Positions 51,924-62,600 of a stretch of DNA of 64,000 nucleotides are shown piece by piece. A model generated the notes under the pieces. It searched no databases. It was given only the letters and a program-made list of their open reading frames with translations, and was not told the origin of the DNA. Both the position numbers and the translations under genes were made by a program. Source of the DNA: Legionella jordanis (GTDB lineage: Bacteria > Pseudomonadota > Gammaproteobacteria > Legionellales > Legionellaceae); NCBI RefSeq assembly GCF_900637635.1, contig NZ_LR134383.1:1260501-1324500 (forward strand). Reading direction: 5' to 3'. Within the stretch, counting starts at the first letter, position 1; each line of letters opens with the position of its first letter.

Positions 51924-54587
51924 ATGTTATACGAAAACAGTAATGATATTGATCCAATTGAAACACGTGAATGGCTGGACGCCCTACAAGCTGTACTTTC
52001 CACTGATGGAAGCGAACGTGCTACCTTTCTTTTGCAAGAACTCATAAAAAAGGCAAATACAGAAGGGGTAAAGTTAACGAGCTCTATTAACACCCCCTAT
52101 CGGAACAGTATTAAGCCTCACGAAGAGAAATTAATACCTCCGGATGAAGGAATGGCTAAGCGCATAGGTGCTTTGATTCGCTGGAATGCTGTGGCTATGG
52201 TTCTTCGTGCGGGAAAATATGCTCCAGAATTAGGTGGCCACATAGCGTCCTATGCTTCTGCATCTACGCTGTATGAAGTGGGTTTTAATTATTTTTTTAA
52301 AGGCCCAAAGGCTGCCAATGGTGGTGATCTTATTTATTTTCAAGGCCATTCCTCGCCAGGAATTTATGCACGCGCATTTTTAGAGGGTCGTTTATCTGAA
52401 GAACAACTTAACCATTTCCGACAAGAAGTTGAGGTCAATGGTTTATCTTCATATCCTCACCCTTGGTTAATGGGCGATTTTTGGCAATTTCCCACCGTTT
52501 CCATGGGGTTAGGGCCATTGCAAGCTATTTATCAGGCGCGCTTCCTTAAATACCTCGATAATCGCGGTTTAATTCAAGGTGAAGGTCGTAAAGTCTGGGC
52601 CTTCTTGGGTGATGGTGAAATGGATGAGCCAGAATCCGTAGGAGCTTTGTCTATTGCCGCTCGCGAAAAACTGGATAATCTGATTTTCGTAGTCAATTGT
52701 AATTTACAGCGTTTGGATGGACCTGTTCGCGGAAATGGCAAAATTATCCAGGAACTGGAAGGTGTATTTCGTGGTGCTGGTTGGAATGTTATTAAGGTAA
52801 TTTGGGGAGGCCGCTGGGATCCGCTTTTTGCTCGTGATGAAAAAGGCATTCTCCAAAAACGTATGGAGGAATGTGTTGATGGGGACTATCAAGCTTATAA
52901 AGCCAATGATGGAGCTTATGTCCGTGAACATTTCTTCGGCCAATATCCCGAACTGAAAAAGATGGTTGAAAACATGTCGGATGATGAAATCTGGCGTTTA
53001 AATCGCGGCGGCCACGATGCTCAAAAGGTTTATGCAGCCTATGCTCAAGCTGTAGAGCACAAAGGTAGCCCGACCGTTATATTAGCTAAAACCATTAAAG
53101 GTTATGGCATGGGAGCCGCAGGTGAGGGACAAAATATCACTCATCAACAGAAAAAAATGTCCATTGAACAACTGCGTGCGTTTAGAGATCGCTTCAGTAT
53201 CCCGGTTAGTGATGATCATATAACGGAAATTCCATTCTATCGCCCAGAAGAAAATAGCCCGGAAATACAATTTTTACGTAAACAACGAGAGGCTCTTGGT
53301 GGTTCACTTCCAATTCGCCATGGTAATTTTGAACCGTTAAAAGCCCCCGATCTGTCTGCCTTTTCAGCAGTGACGCAAAGTTCAGGCGATCGAGAAATTT
53401 CGACCACTATGGCTTTTGTACGCATTTTATCTGTCTTACTTAAAGACAAAGAATTGGGGAACCGGATTGTTCCTATCGTACCTGACGAGTGCCGCACATT
53501 TGGTATGGAAGGTTTGTTCCGACAAATTGGCATCTACTCTCCTGTGGGGCAGTTGTACACCCCTGTGGATCATGGGCAAGTCATGTATTACCGCGAGGCG
53601 AAAGATGGCCAGATACTTGAAGAAGGAATAAACGAAGCCGGTGCTTTCTGCTCCTGGATTGCCGCTGCTACCTCCTACAGCTCAAATGGCGTGGCAATGA
53701 TTCCTTTTTATATCTATTACTCCATGTTTGGATTCCAGCGCATAGGGGATTTGGCTTGGGCTGCAGGTGATATGCAGGCGCGTGGATTTTTGCTAGGTGG
53801 AACAGCTGGTCGTACTACTTTGGCCGGCGAAGGCTTGCAGCATCAAGATGGTCACAGCCATATATTGGCATCTACAATACCCAATTGCGTATCTTATGAT
53901 CCCACTTTTGCTTATGAGCTGGCAGTTATCATTCAAAACGGTTTGTATAGAATGTTTGAAAAACAAGAGAATATTTTCTATTACATTACCGTCATGAATG
54001 AGAACTACACTCAGCCCGATATGCCCGCAGGCGTCGAGGAAGGAATCATAAAAGGAATGTATTTGCTGGAAGAAAGCAAAAAGCCAGGTAAAAAACACAT
54101 TCAATTAATGGGCAGTGGAACAATTCTTCGCGAAGTCATTCGTGCCGCCAAAATGCTTGAAGAAGATTTTGGTGTAACTTCGGACATCTGGAGCGTTACA
54201 AGTTTTAATGAATTAAGGCGCGAAGGTTTGGCTGTTGAGCGTTATAACCGGTTACATCCAGAAAATAATCCCAAACAAAGTTATGTTAGCCAGCAGCTTG
54301 CCGGACGCAAAGGCCCCGTTATCGCGGCCACGGATTACATGCGCTTATACGCTGATCAAATCAGGCCTTTTGTCAGTGCTCCTTTTACCACCTTAGGGAC
54401 GGACGGTTATGGGCGCAGCGACACTCGTGAGCGTTTACGTCACTTCTTTGAGGTGGATGCCAAATTCATTGCAGCAGCAGCACTGGATTCATTAGCCCAG
54501 GCCGGCGCAATAGAACGCTCCGTAGTGGCTGAGGCGATGAAGCGTTATGGCATCGATTCAGAGAAAGCAGACCCAGTAACTTGCTGA
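51924..54587 (+). CDS. aceE: Pyruvate dehydrogenase E1 component (homodimeric type)
   Basis: An 887-residue ThDP enzyme that decarboxylates pyruvate and acetylates the lipoyl domains of E2. The ThDP/Mg motif is in FLGDGEMDEPESVGALS...NLIFVVNCNLQRLDGP. The catalytic-loop SPGIYARAFLEGRLSEEQL is present near residue 145. Length equals E. coli AceE (887). GAGGAA lies 8 bases upstream of the ATG. It begins the operon aceE-aceF-lpd, which links glycolysis to the TCA cycle. No pdhR-type regulator is visible next to it. A Legionella using mainly amino acids still needs this complex for alanine- and serine-derived pyruvate. Confidence 0.97.
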   Translation: MLYENSNDIDPIETREWLDALQAVLSTDGSERATFLLQELIKKANTEGVKLTSSINTPYRNSIKPHEEKLIPPDEGMAKRIGALIRWNAVAMVLRAGKYAPELGGHIASYASASTLYEVGFNYFFKGPKAANGGDLIYFQGHSSPGIYARAFLEGRLSEEQLNHFRQEVEVNGLSSYPHPWLMGDFWQFPTVSMGLGPLQAIYQARFLKYLDNRGLIQGEGRKVWAFLGDGEMDEPESVGALSIAAREKLDNLIFVVNCNLQRLDGPVRGNGKIIQELEGVFRGAGWNVIKVIWGGRWDPLFARDEKGILQKRMEECVDGDYQAYKANDGAYVREHFFGQYPELKKMVENMSDDEIWRLNRGGHDAQKVYAAYAQAVEHKGSPTVILAKTIKGYGMGAAGEGQNITHQQKKMSIEQLRAFRDRFSIPVSDDHITEIPFYRPEENSPEIQFLRKQREALGGSLPIRHGNFEPLKAPDLSAFSAVTQSSGDREISTTMAFVRILSVLLKDKELGNRIVPIVPDECRTFGMEGLFRQIGIYSPVGQLYTPVDHGQVMYYREAKDGQILEEGINEAGAFCSWIAAATSYSSNGVAMIPFYIYYSMFGFQRIGDLAWAAGDMQARGFLLGGTAGRTTLAGEGLQHQDGHSHILASTIPNCVSYDPTFAYELAVIIQNGLYRMFEKQENIFYYITVMNENYTQPDMPAGVEEGIIKGMYLLEESKKPGKKHIQLMGSGTILREVIRAAKMLEEDFGVTSDIWSVTSFNELRREGLAVERYNRLHPENNPKQSYVSQQLAGRKGPVIAATDYMRLYADQIRPFVSAPFTTLGTDGYGRSDTRERLRHFFEVDAKFIAAAALDSLAQAGAIERSVVAEAMKRYGIDSEKADPVTC

Positions 54588-54655
54588 AGTTGGCTGTTTA
54601 AATTTTGCAAGCCCTGCGTTTTGATTATGCAGGGTCATGCTTGCTGAGGATAAAT

Positions 54656-56290
54656 ATGGCAAATGAAATTAAAGTAAAAGTCCCAGATATTGGTGGTGCA
54701 ACCGGCGTTGATGTCATTGAGATTTTGGTAAAGCCCGGGGATCAAATCACTAAAGACACTTCCTTGATTACCTTGGAATCTGACAAAGCCAGTATGGATA
54801 TACCATCGCCTGAAAGTGGAAGGGTAAAAGAATTATTGGTGAAAGTTGGAGATAAAGTTTCCGAAGGTGATTCTATTTTAGTTCTGGAAGGAGAAGGGGC
54901 GGAAGAATCTGGCGAAACAAAACCCAGTAAACAGCAGGAAGCTAAGGCAATAGAAAAGCCGGAAGCAAAAGCAGAAGCGCATTCTGAACCTGTTTCAAAG
55001 AATGAACCAACCCAGAGTGAATCTCTTGAAGTTCGCATTCCAGATATCGGTGGCGCTACCAATGTAGATGTCATTGATGTAATGGTAAGTGCAGGCCAAT
55101 CCATTGCTAAAGATCAATCCCTAATCACCCTTGAAGGTGATAAAGCAACAATGGAGATCCCCTCTCCTGCGGCTGGTGTTATTGAGAATGTGGATATCAA
55201 AGTAGGCGACAAGGTGTCTCAAGGCTCATTAATTCTCACCATGAAAACAGAAGCGCCCACTGCTAAGGCTGCTCCCAAGGTAGCAGCGGCTAGTGAAGCC
55301 AAACCTGAGGGAATAGAACGCCGCGAGGAAGAAGCACCCAAAGTTAAAACATCCGCGCCTTCAACAGCAGAGTTCCATCCTGAGCAAACAGCCATTCCAG
55401 CTGGTCCTGCAGTTCGGCGACTGGCGAGGGAGTTTGGCATTAATTTGACTGAGGTGAAAGGAACTGGGAGAAAATCCCGCATTACCAAAGAAGATTTACA
55501 GCTTTATGTTAAAAATAAACTAAGTGAAAAATCCGTATCCGCAGGAGGAGGACTATCATTACCTGCAGCACCAGTGATTGATTTTAGCAAGTTTGGTGAG
55601 ATTGAAACCAAGCCCTTGAATAAAATAAAACGGTTAACTGGTGTGAATGTCCACCGTTCTTGGATTACTATTCCCCACGTTACCCAATTTGACGAAGCCG
55701 ATATCACCGAGCTTGAGGCTTTTCGAAAATCAGAAACGGAAAATGCAAAACAGTCTGGCTATAAATTAACCATGCTAGCATTTGTAACTAAAGTGGTTGC
55801 AAAAGCTTTAGCGGCTTATCCCCAATTTAATTCTTCCCTGGATGCTTCTGGCGAAAATTTAATTTACAAACGATATTTTAACATTGGCATCGCTGTAGAG
55901 ACTGCAAACGGCTTGGTTGTTCCTGTGATTAAAGATGTCGATCGCCTGTCTGTTGGGGAAGTTGCGCAAGAGATGGCAAGATTGAGTGCAAAGGCCCGTG
56001 ATAAAGGCTTAATGCCTGCGGATATGAGTGGCGGCTGCTTCACAATCTCAAGCCTTGGCGGCATAGGTGGAACTGCTTTTACACCCATTGTAAATAGTCC
56101 TGAAGTAGCTATTCTCGGTCTTTCACGCTCCAGTATGAAACCCGTATATGAGCAAGGGGATTTCAAAGCTCGACTGATGTTGCCTTTATCTTTGTCCTAT
56201 GATCATCGAGTCATTGATGGGGCAGAGGCTGCTCGGTTTACGCGTTTTATTGCTGACTCGCTAAGCGATATCAGACGAATTTTACTCTAA
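54656..56290 (+). CDS. aceF: Dihydrolipoamide acetyltransferase (PDH E2), two lipoyl domains
   Basis: A 544-residue core enzyme of the complex. Two lipoyl domains (about 5-80 and 124-200) carry lipoyl lysines K44 (ESDKASMD) and K163 (EGDKATME). Alanine/proline/lysine-rich linkers follow. The E3-binding domain is at about 253-290 (AVRRLAREFGINLTEVKG). The catalytic domain ends with the HxxxDG motif in SYDHRVIDGAEA. The frame is open upstream to 54605, but the ATG at 54656 is preceded by GAGGA (5 bases) and starts the lipoyl domain. E. coli AceF has three lipoyl domains, so this is a two-domain version. Confidence 0.96.
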   Translation: MANEIKVKVPDIGGATGVDVIEILVKPGDQITKDTSLITLESDKASMDIPSPESGRVKELLVKVGDKVSEGDSILVLEGEGAEESGETKPSKQQEAKAIEKPEAKAEAHSEPVSKNEPTQSESLEVRIPDIGGATNVDVIDVMVSAGQSIAKDQSLITLEGDKATMEIPSPAAGVIENVDIKVGDKVSQGSLILTMKTEAPTAKAAPKVAAASEAKPEGIERREEEAPKVKTSAPSTAEFHPEQTAIPAGPAVRRLAREFGINLTEVKGTGRKSRITKEDLQLYVKNKLSEKSVSAGGGLSLPAAPVIDFSKFGEIETKPLNKIKRLTGVNVHRSWITIPHVTQFDEADITELEAFRKSETENAKQSGYKLTMLAFVTKVVAKALAAYPQFNSSLDASGENLIYKRYFNIGIAVETANGLVVPVIKDVDRLSVGEVAQEMARLSAKARDKGLMPADMSGGCFTISSLGGIGGTAFTPIVNSPEVAILGLSRSSMKPVYEQGDFKARLMLPLSLSYDHRVIDGAEAARFTRFIADSLSDIRRILL

Positions 56291-56392
56291 TAAGAAATTT
56301 TGGAAATTTGGTTTGGGTAAAGGATTGCCTGAGTATGCTCAGGAAGAGACTATTTATACTATGATGTTTTAAGACAATTAATGAGGCGTGTG

Positions 56393-57817
56393 ATGGCTGA
56401 AATGAATACAGATGTTGTGGTGTTGGGTAGTGGACCTGGCGGTTATACCGCCGCCTTTCGAGCAGCAGATTTAGGCAAAGAAGTTGTTCTCGTTGAGCGC
56501 TTCGACAATCTGGGAGGAGTCTGCTTAAACGTAGGTTGTATTCCTTCTAAAGCTTTGCTCCATATCGCTAAAGTGTTGGATGAAACCCATGAAATGTCAG
56601 CCCAAGGAGTTACATTCGCCAAACCTGAGTTGGATAGTAAACAGCTGGTGGCCTGGAAAAATTCTGTTGTCGGCAAGCTGACCGGTGGTTTGAAAGCCTT
56701 GTCGAAGCAACGCAAAGTGAAAGTAGTGACTGGTGTTGGCAAATTTTCAGGAACACATCAGATAGTAGTTGAAGGCAAAGAAGGCCAAACTACGATCAAC
56801 TTTAAAAATGCAATTGTCGCGGTTGGCAGTGAATCCATTAATTTGCCCTTCATTCCAGAAGATCCACGCATCTTTAGTTCAACAGGCGCATTGGAACTTG
56901 CTGACATTAAAGGAAACTTGCTCGTATTGGGCGGTGGTATTATCGGACTTGAGATGGCCACGGTCTACTCAGCTCTTGGTGTTGATGTCACTGTAGTTGA
57001 ATTCATGGATCAACTCATCCCGGGTGCTGATGCTGATTTAGTGAATGTTCTTCAAAAGAGAATGACTAAAAAGGGCGTTAAATTCTTATTAAAAACCAAA
57101 GTTACTGCAGTTGAAGCTAGGAAAGATGGAATTTATGTGTCTATGGAAGGGCAGCATGCTACTGAGCAACCTCTGTGCTTCCAACAAGTCTTGGTTGCTG
57201 TTGGAAGAAAACCCAATGGTGGCGCTATTGATGCAGGCAAAGCAGGAATTCATGTAGATGAGCGTGGCTTCATTGGCGTTGATAAACAAATGCGAACCAA
57301 TGTTCCTCACATTTTTGCAATTGGCGATGTGGTTGGCCAACCCATGCTTGCCCACAAAGCCATTCCTGAAGGCAGAGTCGCAGCGGAAGTGATTGCCGGC
57401 ATGAAGCATTTCTTTGATCCCAAATGCATCGCAAGTGTAGCTTATACTGATCCTGAAATCGCATGGGCAGGTTTGACAGAGAAAGAAGCCAAAGAAAAGG
57501 GCATTAACTATGAAAAAGCTGTGTTCCCATGGATAGCCAGTGGCCGTGCCTTAAGTATGGGTCGTGAAGAAGGTATGACCAAATTGCTATTCTGCCCTGA
57601 AACGAAACGAATTTTAGGTGCAGGTATTGTTGGGGTCAACGCCGGCGATCTGATTTCTGAAACTGCCTTGGCAATTGAAATGGAATGTGATGTGGAGGAC
57701 ATTGCTTTGACCATCCACCCGCATCCGACTTTATCGGAGTCCATTGCAATGTCTGCAGAAATATTCGAAGGCACTATTACCGATTTATATATGCCCAAGA
57801 AAAAGAAAGAAAAATAA
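56393..57817 (+). CDS. lpdA: Dihydrolipoamide dehydrogenase (E3)
   Basis: A 474-residue FAD flavoprotein that reoxidises lipoyl groups of pyruvate and 2-oxoglutarate dehydrogenases. The FAD motif VVLGSGPGGYTAAFRAA, the redox-active disulfide in GGVCLNVGCIPSK, the NAD motif VLGGGIIGLEMA and the C-terminal HPHPTLSE with the catalytic His-Glu pair are intact. I chose the ATG at 56393, which follows GAGG by 6 bases. An ATG at 56381 overlaps that site. It lies about 100 bases after aceF on the same strand, as the last gene of the operon. Confidence 0.96.
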   Translation: MAEMNTDVVVLGSGPGGYTAAFRAADLGKEVVLVERFDNLGGVCLNVGCIPSKALLHIAKVLDETHEMSAQGVTFAKPELDSKQLVAWKNSVVGKLTGGLKALSKQRKVKVVTGVGKFSGTHQIVVEGKEGQTTINFKNAIVAVGSESINLPFIPEDPRIFSSTGALELADIKGNLLVLGGGIIGLEMATVYSALGVDVTVVEFMDQLIPGADADLVNVLQKRMTKKGVKFLLKTKVTAVEARKDGIYVSMEGQHATEQPLCFQQVLVAVGRKPNGGAIDAGKAGIHVDERGFIGVDKQMRTNVPHIFAIGDVVGQPMLAHKAIPEGRVAAEVIAGMKHFFDPKCIASVAYTDPEIAWAGLTEKEAKEKGINYEKAVFPWIASGRALSMGREEGMTKLLFCPETKRILGAGIVGVNAGDLISETALAIEMECDVEDIALTIHPHPTLSESIAMSAEIFEGTITDLYMPKKKKEK

Positions 57818-57836
57818 TTCTATTATCTTTTACGGA

Positions 57837-57870
57837 GATGGGCAGTTTGCCCATCCCTGTTCTCAATTTT
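57837..57870 (+). terminator. Probable terminator after lpdA
   Basis: A perfect 8-base stem GATGGGCA/TGCCCATC with a 3-base GTT loop, 20 bases past the lpdA stop. A T-rich stretch (CTGTTCTCAATTTTT) follows after some spacing, so it may be a weak intrinsic terminator. Confidence 0.5.
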
Positions 57871-57953
57871 TAAATTACCTCTCTTTTTTTCTCCAGGGCG
57901 ACATACTATTCTTGTAATTGAATGCCATTTTTTGTCTTGAGAGATGACCTATC

Positions 57954-58445
57954 ATGTCAATTAAGATACGCTCTATGAGACACAGCGATATTGATCGGGT
58001 GTTTTACATCGAAAGAGCTTCTCATCGAGCTCCATGGAGTCGAGATATACTAAGCGATTGCGTATTAGTAGGTTATGATTGCCGAGTCTTGGAAGTTGGA
58101 GATGAGTCATCCAAAACAATAGTGGGTTATGTGATTTCACGTAAAAATCTTAATGTATGCCACATACTTAATTTATGTGTTTTGAACACAGAACAAAAAA
58201 AAGGATATGGGCAAACATTATTGAAAGCAGTTCTCGATTCGCTTCAAGGTTCCCAATTTGACACAGTTATCCTGGAGGTGAGACCTAGCAATAAAGCTGC
58301 TTTGCAATTATATGAAAAATTCGGATTTCATACCGATCTTATTAAAAGGGCTTATTACAAAGATGAAAATGGTGAAGAGGATGCAATGCTTTTGAAGAAA
58401 ATAATTTTAAGTAATAGCACATCTCAGTTAAGAGGAAAGGCCTGA
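57954..58445 (+). CDS. GNAT acetyltransferase, RimI-like
   Basis: A 163-residue GNAT-fold protein. The acetyl-CoA loop is in EQKKGYGQTLL. It has the RimI-type features ILEVRPSNKAALQLYEKFGF and the following RAYYKDENGEEDAMLLKK, suggesting acetylation of the N-terminal alanine of ribosomal protein S18. The N-terminal MSIKIRSMRHSDIDRVFYIE with APWS is also typical. Other Legionella GNATs look similar, so the target is inferred. It is a plus-strand gene between the PDH operon and the RND genes, with no clear operon ties. Confidence 0.8.
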   Translation: MSIKIRSMRHSDIDRVFYIERASHRAPWSRDILSDCVLVGYDCRVLEVGDESSKTIVGYVISRKNLNVCHILNLCVLNTEQKKGYGQTLLKAVLDSLQGSQFDTVILEVRPSNKAALQLYEKFGFHTDLIKRAYYKDENGEEDAMLLKKIILSNSTSQLRGKA

Positions 58446-58544
58446 ATCTTGCAGTTATAGACAACAGTGTAAATCATTAAAACAATTCGTATGAGCTTGG
58501 AATATCATTCTAGCCTGCGCTGCTAGATCATGGGAGACGAAGGG

Positions 58545-59627
58545 ATGCAATTGCTCCGTAATTTTATTATTGTATTAAGCATTATTTTTCTGCCTTCCTG
58601 CGGCTCAGCTCCTCCTGCGCAAAAAGCAACTCCAGCCGAAGTGGACGTCGCTTTTCCATTAAAAAAACGAATTATTGAATGGGATGAGTACACTGGACGT
58701 TTTCAGGCAGTTGAGGAAGTGGATGTCCGCTCTCGCGTTACAGGCTATTTAGATGCCATTAAATTCAAAGACGGTCAAATGGTCAAGATTGGTGATATAT
58801 TGTTCATTATTGACCCAAGGCCTTTCGAATATGCCGTCACACGTGCGCAGGCCCAATACCAATTAGCCACGAGAGAATATCAAAGAGCTGTTCAGTTGCA
58901 GAAAAAAAGCTTTATTGCCGAAGAAGCAGTTGATCGCCGCTATCAAGAAATGAAAGTCTCTGAAACCAGACTCAATGATGCTAAATTGAATCTCCAGTAT
59001 ACGGCCGTAAAGTCACCAATTACAGGAAAAATCAGTCGGCATTATGTCAGCGTGGGGAATTTAATACGTAAGGACGATACCATCTTAACTAAAGTGGTTT
59101 CCTTCGATCCCATTTATTTTTATTTTGAAATGAGTCAGGGCGATTTATTGAAATACATACGTTTAGGAAAAACTCAGCAACAATCTCAACATAGTCTTAA
59201 TGAAATAGTCATCAAGTTGCAGGATGAAAAAGAATTTAAGCATAAAGGAGTGATGAATTTTACAGATAACGTGGTAGACAGAGGTACTGGGACGATTTTA
59301 GGCAGGGCAACCATCCCTAATAACAACAGTTTGATTTACCCTGGATTATTTGGTCGTGCACGTTTGGCTGGAAGCAACGAATACGAAGCTCTTTTAATTC
59401 CCGATAAAGCAGTTAATAGCGATCAATCCCGAAAATTTGTATATGCGGTTGATAAACAAAATAAAATTTACCGCATTTATGTGGAGCTAGGTCCTTTGCG
59501 TGATAGTGGCTTTTATATCATTCGCGACGGACTGAAAGGCAATGAGCTGATTGTAGTTAATGGGATACAACGTATTCACGCTTCTGGACAAGAAATTAAG
59601 CCCAACAGAGTTTCTTTACATGAGTAA
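58545..59627 (+). CDS. RND efflux periplasmic adaptor (membrane fusion protein), lipoprotein
   Basis: A 360-residue adaptor linking the RND pump to an outer-membrane channel. The lipobox LPSC gives a lipid-anchored start after a short signal peptide. Barrel-sandwich and alpha-hairpin regions follow (SRVTGYLDAIKFKDGQMVKIG; AQYQLATREYQRAVQLQKKS; LNLQYTAVKSPITGKISRH), then a beta-barrel domain. I chose the ATG at 58545, with GGGAG 8 bases upstream. The ATG at 58530 has no ribosome site. The pump gene starts 18 bases after its stop. The substrate is unknown. Confidence 0.92.
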   Translation: MQLLRNFIIVLSIIFLPSCGSAPPAQKATPAEVDVAFPLKKRIIEWDEYTGRFQAVEEVDVRSRVTGYLDAIKFKDGQMVKIGDILFIIDPRPFEYAVTRAQAQYQLATREYQRAVQLQKKSFIAEEAVDRRYQEMKVSETRLNDAKLNLQYTAVKSPITGKISRHYVSVGNLIRKDDTILTKVVSFDPIYFYFEMSQGDLLKYIRLGKTQQQSQHSLNEIVIKLQDEKEFKHKGVMNFTDNVVDRGTGTILGRATIPNNNSLIYPGLFGRARLAGSNEYEALLIPDKAVNSDQSRKFVYAVDKQNKIYRIYVELGPLRDSGFYIIRDGLKGNELIVVNGIQRIHASGQEIKPNRVSLHE

Positions 59628-59645
59628 CTCTTCTGAAGGTGAGGA

Positions 59646-62600
59646 ATGAGAATAGCGCATTTTTTCATTGATAGACCTATTTTTGCCACCGTCATTGCCA
59701 TCATCATCGTGATCGTCGGTGGGCTCTCTTATTTCAATTTGCCGGTTGAACAATACCCACAAGTAGTGCCGCCTACAATCCAGGTCACGGCCTCCTATCC
59801 CGGTGCGAATGCCAAAACTGTGGCTGAAACTGTAGCAACTCCTATTGAACAAGAAGTAAACGGTGTTGAAGGGATGTTGTATATGGATTCGCAATCAACC
59901 GATGATGGTCAAATGAGACTAACTGTGACTTTTAAGTTAGGAACGGATCTTAATATCGCTCAAGTGTTGGTGCAAAACCGAGTTGCCATTGCTGAACCTC
60001 GACTTCCAGAGGAAGTCCGGCGAATAGGGATTACAACGGTTAAGAATTCACCCGATTTGATGTTGGTTATTAACCTTTACTCACCAGATGGCCGTTATGA
60101 CCAAACCTATCTGGGAAATTATGCGGTGTTAAATATTCGCGACAAAATTAATCGAATTGATGGAGTGGGTTCAATAAGATTGGTGGGTGCGAGCGAATAT
60201 GCAATGCGGATATGGTTAGATCCCGATCTCATTAATTCCTATGGCCTCACCGCGGAAGATGTATTAGACGCGTTGCGCAGTCAAAATGTGCAAATTGCCA
60301 GTGGGGCTTTAAATAGCCAACCTCAGCCCAAGCAGTTGGGTTTCGAATTCAAAATTCAAACCAAAGGGCGTTTATCCACGCCTGAGGAATTTGCAAACAT
60401 CATCATAAAATCGGATAAAAATGGACGAATTGTTCGCGTTAAAGACGTGGGTCAGGTGGTTCTAGGTGCACAAGATTATTTCACAAAAGGCTTTTTAGGT
60501 ACTTACTCCGCAGTGGCGCTACCGGTGTTTCAACGGCCTGGTACTAATGCTCTTGCCACAGCGGATCAAATTATTTCAACCATGAAAGAAATTTCTAAGA
60601 ATTTTCCACCAGGAATTAAATATCAAATTGCTTATAATCCGACCGAATTTATTGCTCAATCGGTCTATGCGGTCTTTGAAACCATTTTTGAAGCCATCGT
60701 GCTGGTTGTCCTGGTTATCATCCTCTTTTTACAAAGCTGGCGTGCTGCAATTATTCCAATTGTAGCTATTCCAGTTTCTCTGATTGGCAGCTTTGCCGTT
60801 ATGGAAGCGATCAATTTTTCTTTAAATTATCTAACCCTTTTTGGTCTTGTCTTGGCCATTGGTATTGTCGTTGATGACGCCATTGTGGTTGTTGAAAACA
60901 TGGAAAGGAACATCGCGGCCGGTTTATCGCCTAAGGAAGCAGCGCGAAAAACAATGACTGAGGTTGGCTCAGCCCTGGTGGCGATAGGTCTTGTATTGGT
61001 TGCGGTATTTTTACCTACTCTCTTTTTGCAAGGCATCTCGGGCCGATTTTATCAGCAATTTGGAACAACGATTGCCGTAGCCACAGTAATATCGGTTTTT
61101 ATTTCTCTGACATTAAGCCCGGCACTTGCAGCCATACTTTTAAAAGCACATTCAAAAGAAAGACATGAAAGCGAGATTCCATTTTGGAAAAAACCGGTTC
61201 ATGCTTTTTTTAATCAGTTCAATCGGGGATTTAATTACCTTTCTAAAAAATACGGACAATGGGTGGGAAAATTCACGCGCAAAACTGGCATTATGTTAAT
61301 TGTCTATCTATTTCTGATCTCACTCATTTTTCTTTTGTTCATGATGGTGCCTACAGGTTTTATTCCGAGGCAAGATCAAGGTTATTTCATCGTAGCGGTA
61401 CAACTTCCCCCTGGCTCTTCATTAGATCGAACGAATAATGTAGTCCAAAAGGCGTTGAAAAAAATTTTAGCCATACCTGGGATAAAAAATGCTGTGGGAT
61501 TTTCAGGTTTTTCAGGTGCGACTTTTACGAACGCCAGTAATGCCGCTGCCATATTTCCAGTTCTGGATAGCTTTGAAAACCGCTACGACCAGGGAATTAC
61601 TTATACGGATTTACTGAATCGGTTAAGGCAAGAAATGGCTAGCATTAAGGAAGCCATGATTGTGGTCATTCCCCCGCCACCTGTCCGGGGAATAGGTAAC
61701 GCCGGAGGGTTTAGAATGATGATTCAAGACCGAGGTGGCCGCGGGATGGATGTTTTATACGATGCTGTAACCAATCTGGCGATGAAAGCCAATGAAGCAG
61801 CAGCAACCACATCCGTGTACACATTTTTTGAGAACAACACACCTACATTGCATTTGGCGCTGGATAGGGAGAAAGCCGAGCGCCTGGGCGTCCCTTTGGC
61901 TCGGGTCATCGACGCTCTGGAAGTGTATTTGGGCTCAGTATTTGTGAATGAATTTAATTACCTGGGACGCACATTCCGAGTTATGGCACAAGCCAAAGCT
62001 GAGGATCGCCTGACTAATGATGATATTTTGCGGTTGAAAGTGCGTAATAACTCAGGAAATATGGTTCCCATAGGTTCCGTGGCAACTGTTGATAATAGTG
62101 TTAGTCCTGCCCGCTATCCTCACTACAATTTATATCCTGCCATTGATTTGATTGGGGACGTCAGGCCTGGTTATAGCAGCGGCCAAGCTTTGGCAACTAT
62201 GGAGCAATTGGCTGATCAGTATTTGCCTGATGGCATTGGTTATGAATGGACTGAAATTGCTTATCAACAAAAAATGGTGGGCAATACTGCCACTATCGCT
62301 TTCATTTTAAGCGTGGTGTTTGTGTTTTTATTGCTGGCGGCACAATATGAAAGCTGGGTTTTGCCTCTGGCAATCATTCTCATTGTTCCTATGTGTTTGC
62401 TATCGTCCTTACTTGGAATTAAATTGTTTGGCATGGAAAATAATGTCATGACTCAATTAGGATTTATTGTTTTAATTGGTTTGGCTTCAAAAAATGCGAT
62501 TTTGATCGTTGAGTTTGCCCGTAAACTTGAACAGGCCGGTGCAAATCGTTGGAAGGCGGCTATTCAAGCTGCAAGGCTAAGATTGCGTCCCATCTTAATG

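Noticed and set aside
59616-62449. Several antisense frames over the RND pump and PDH genes
   Set aside because: They are shadows of strongly coding frames, without ribosome sites or domain matches.
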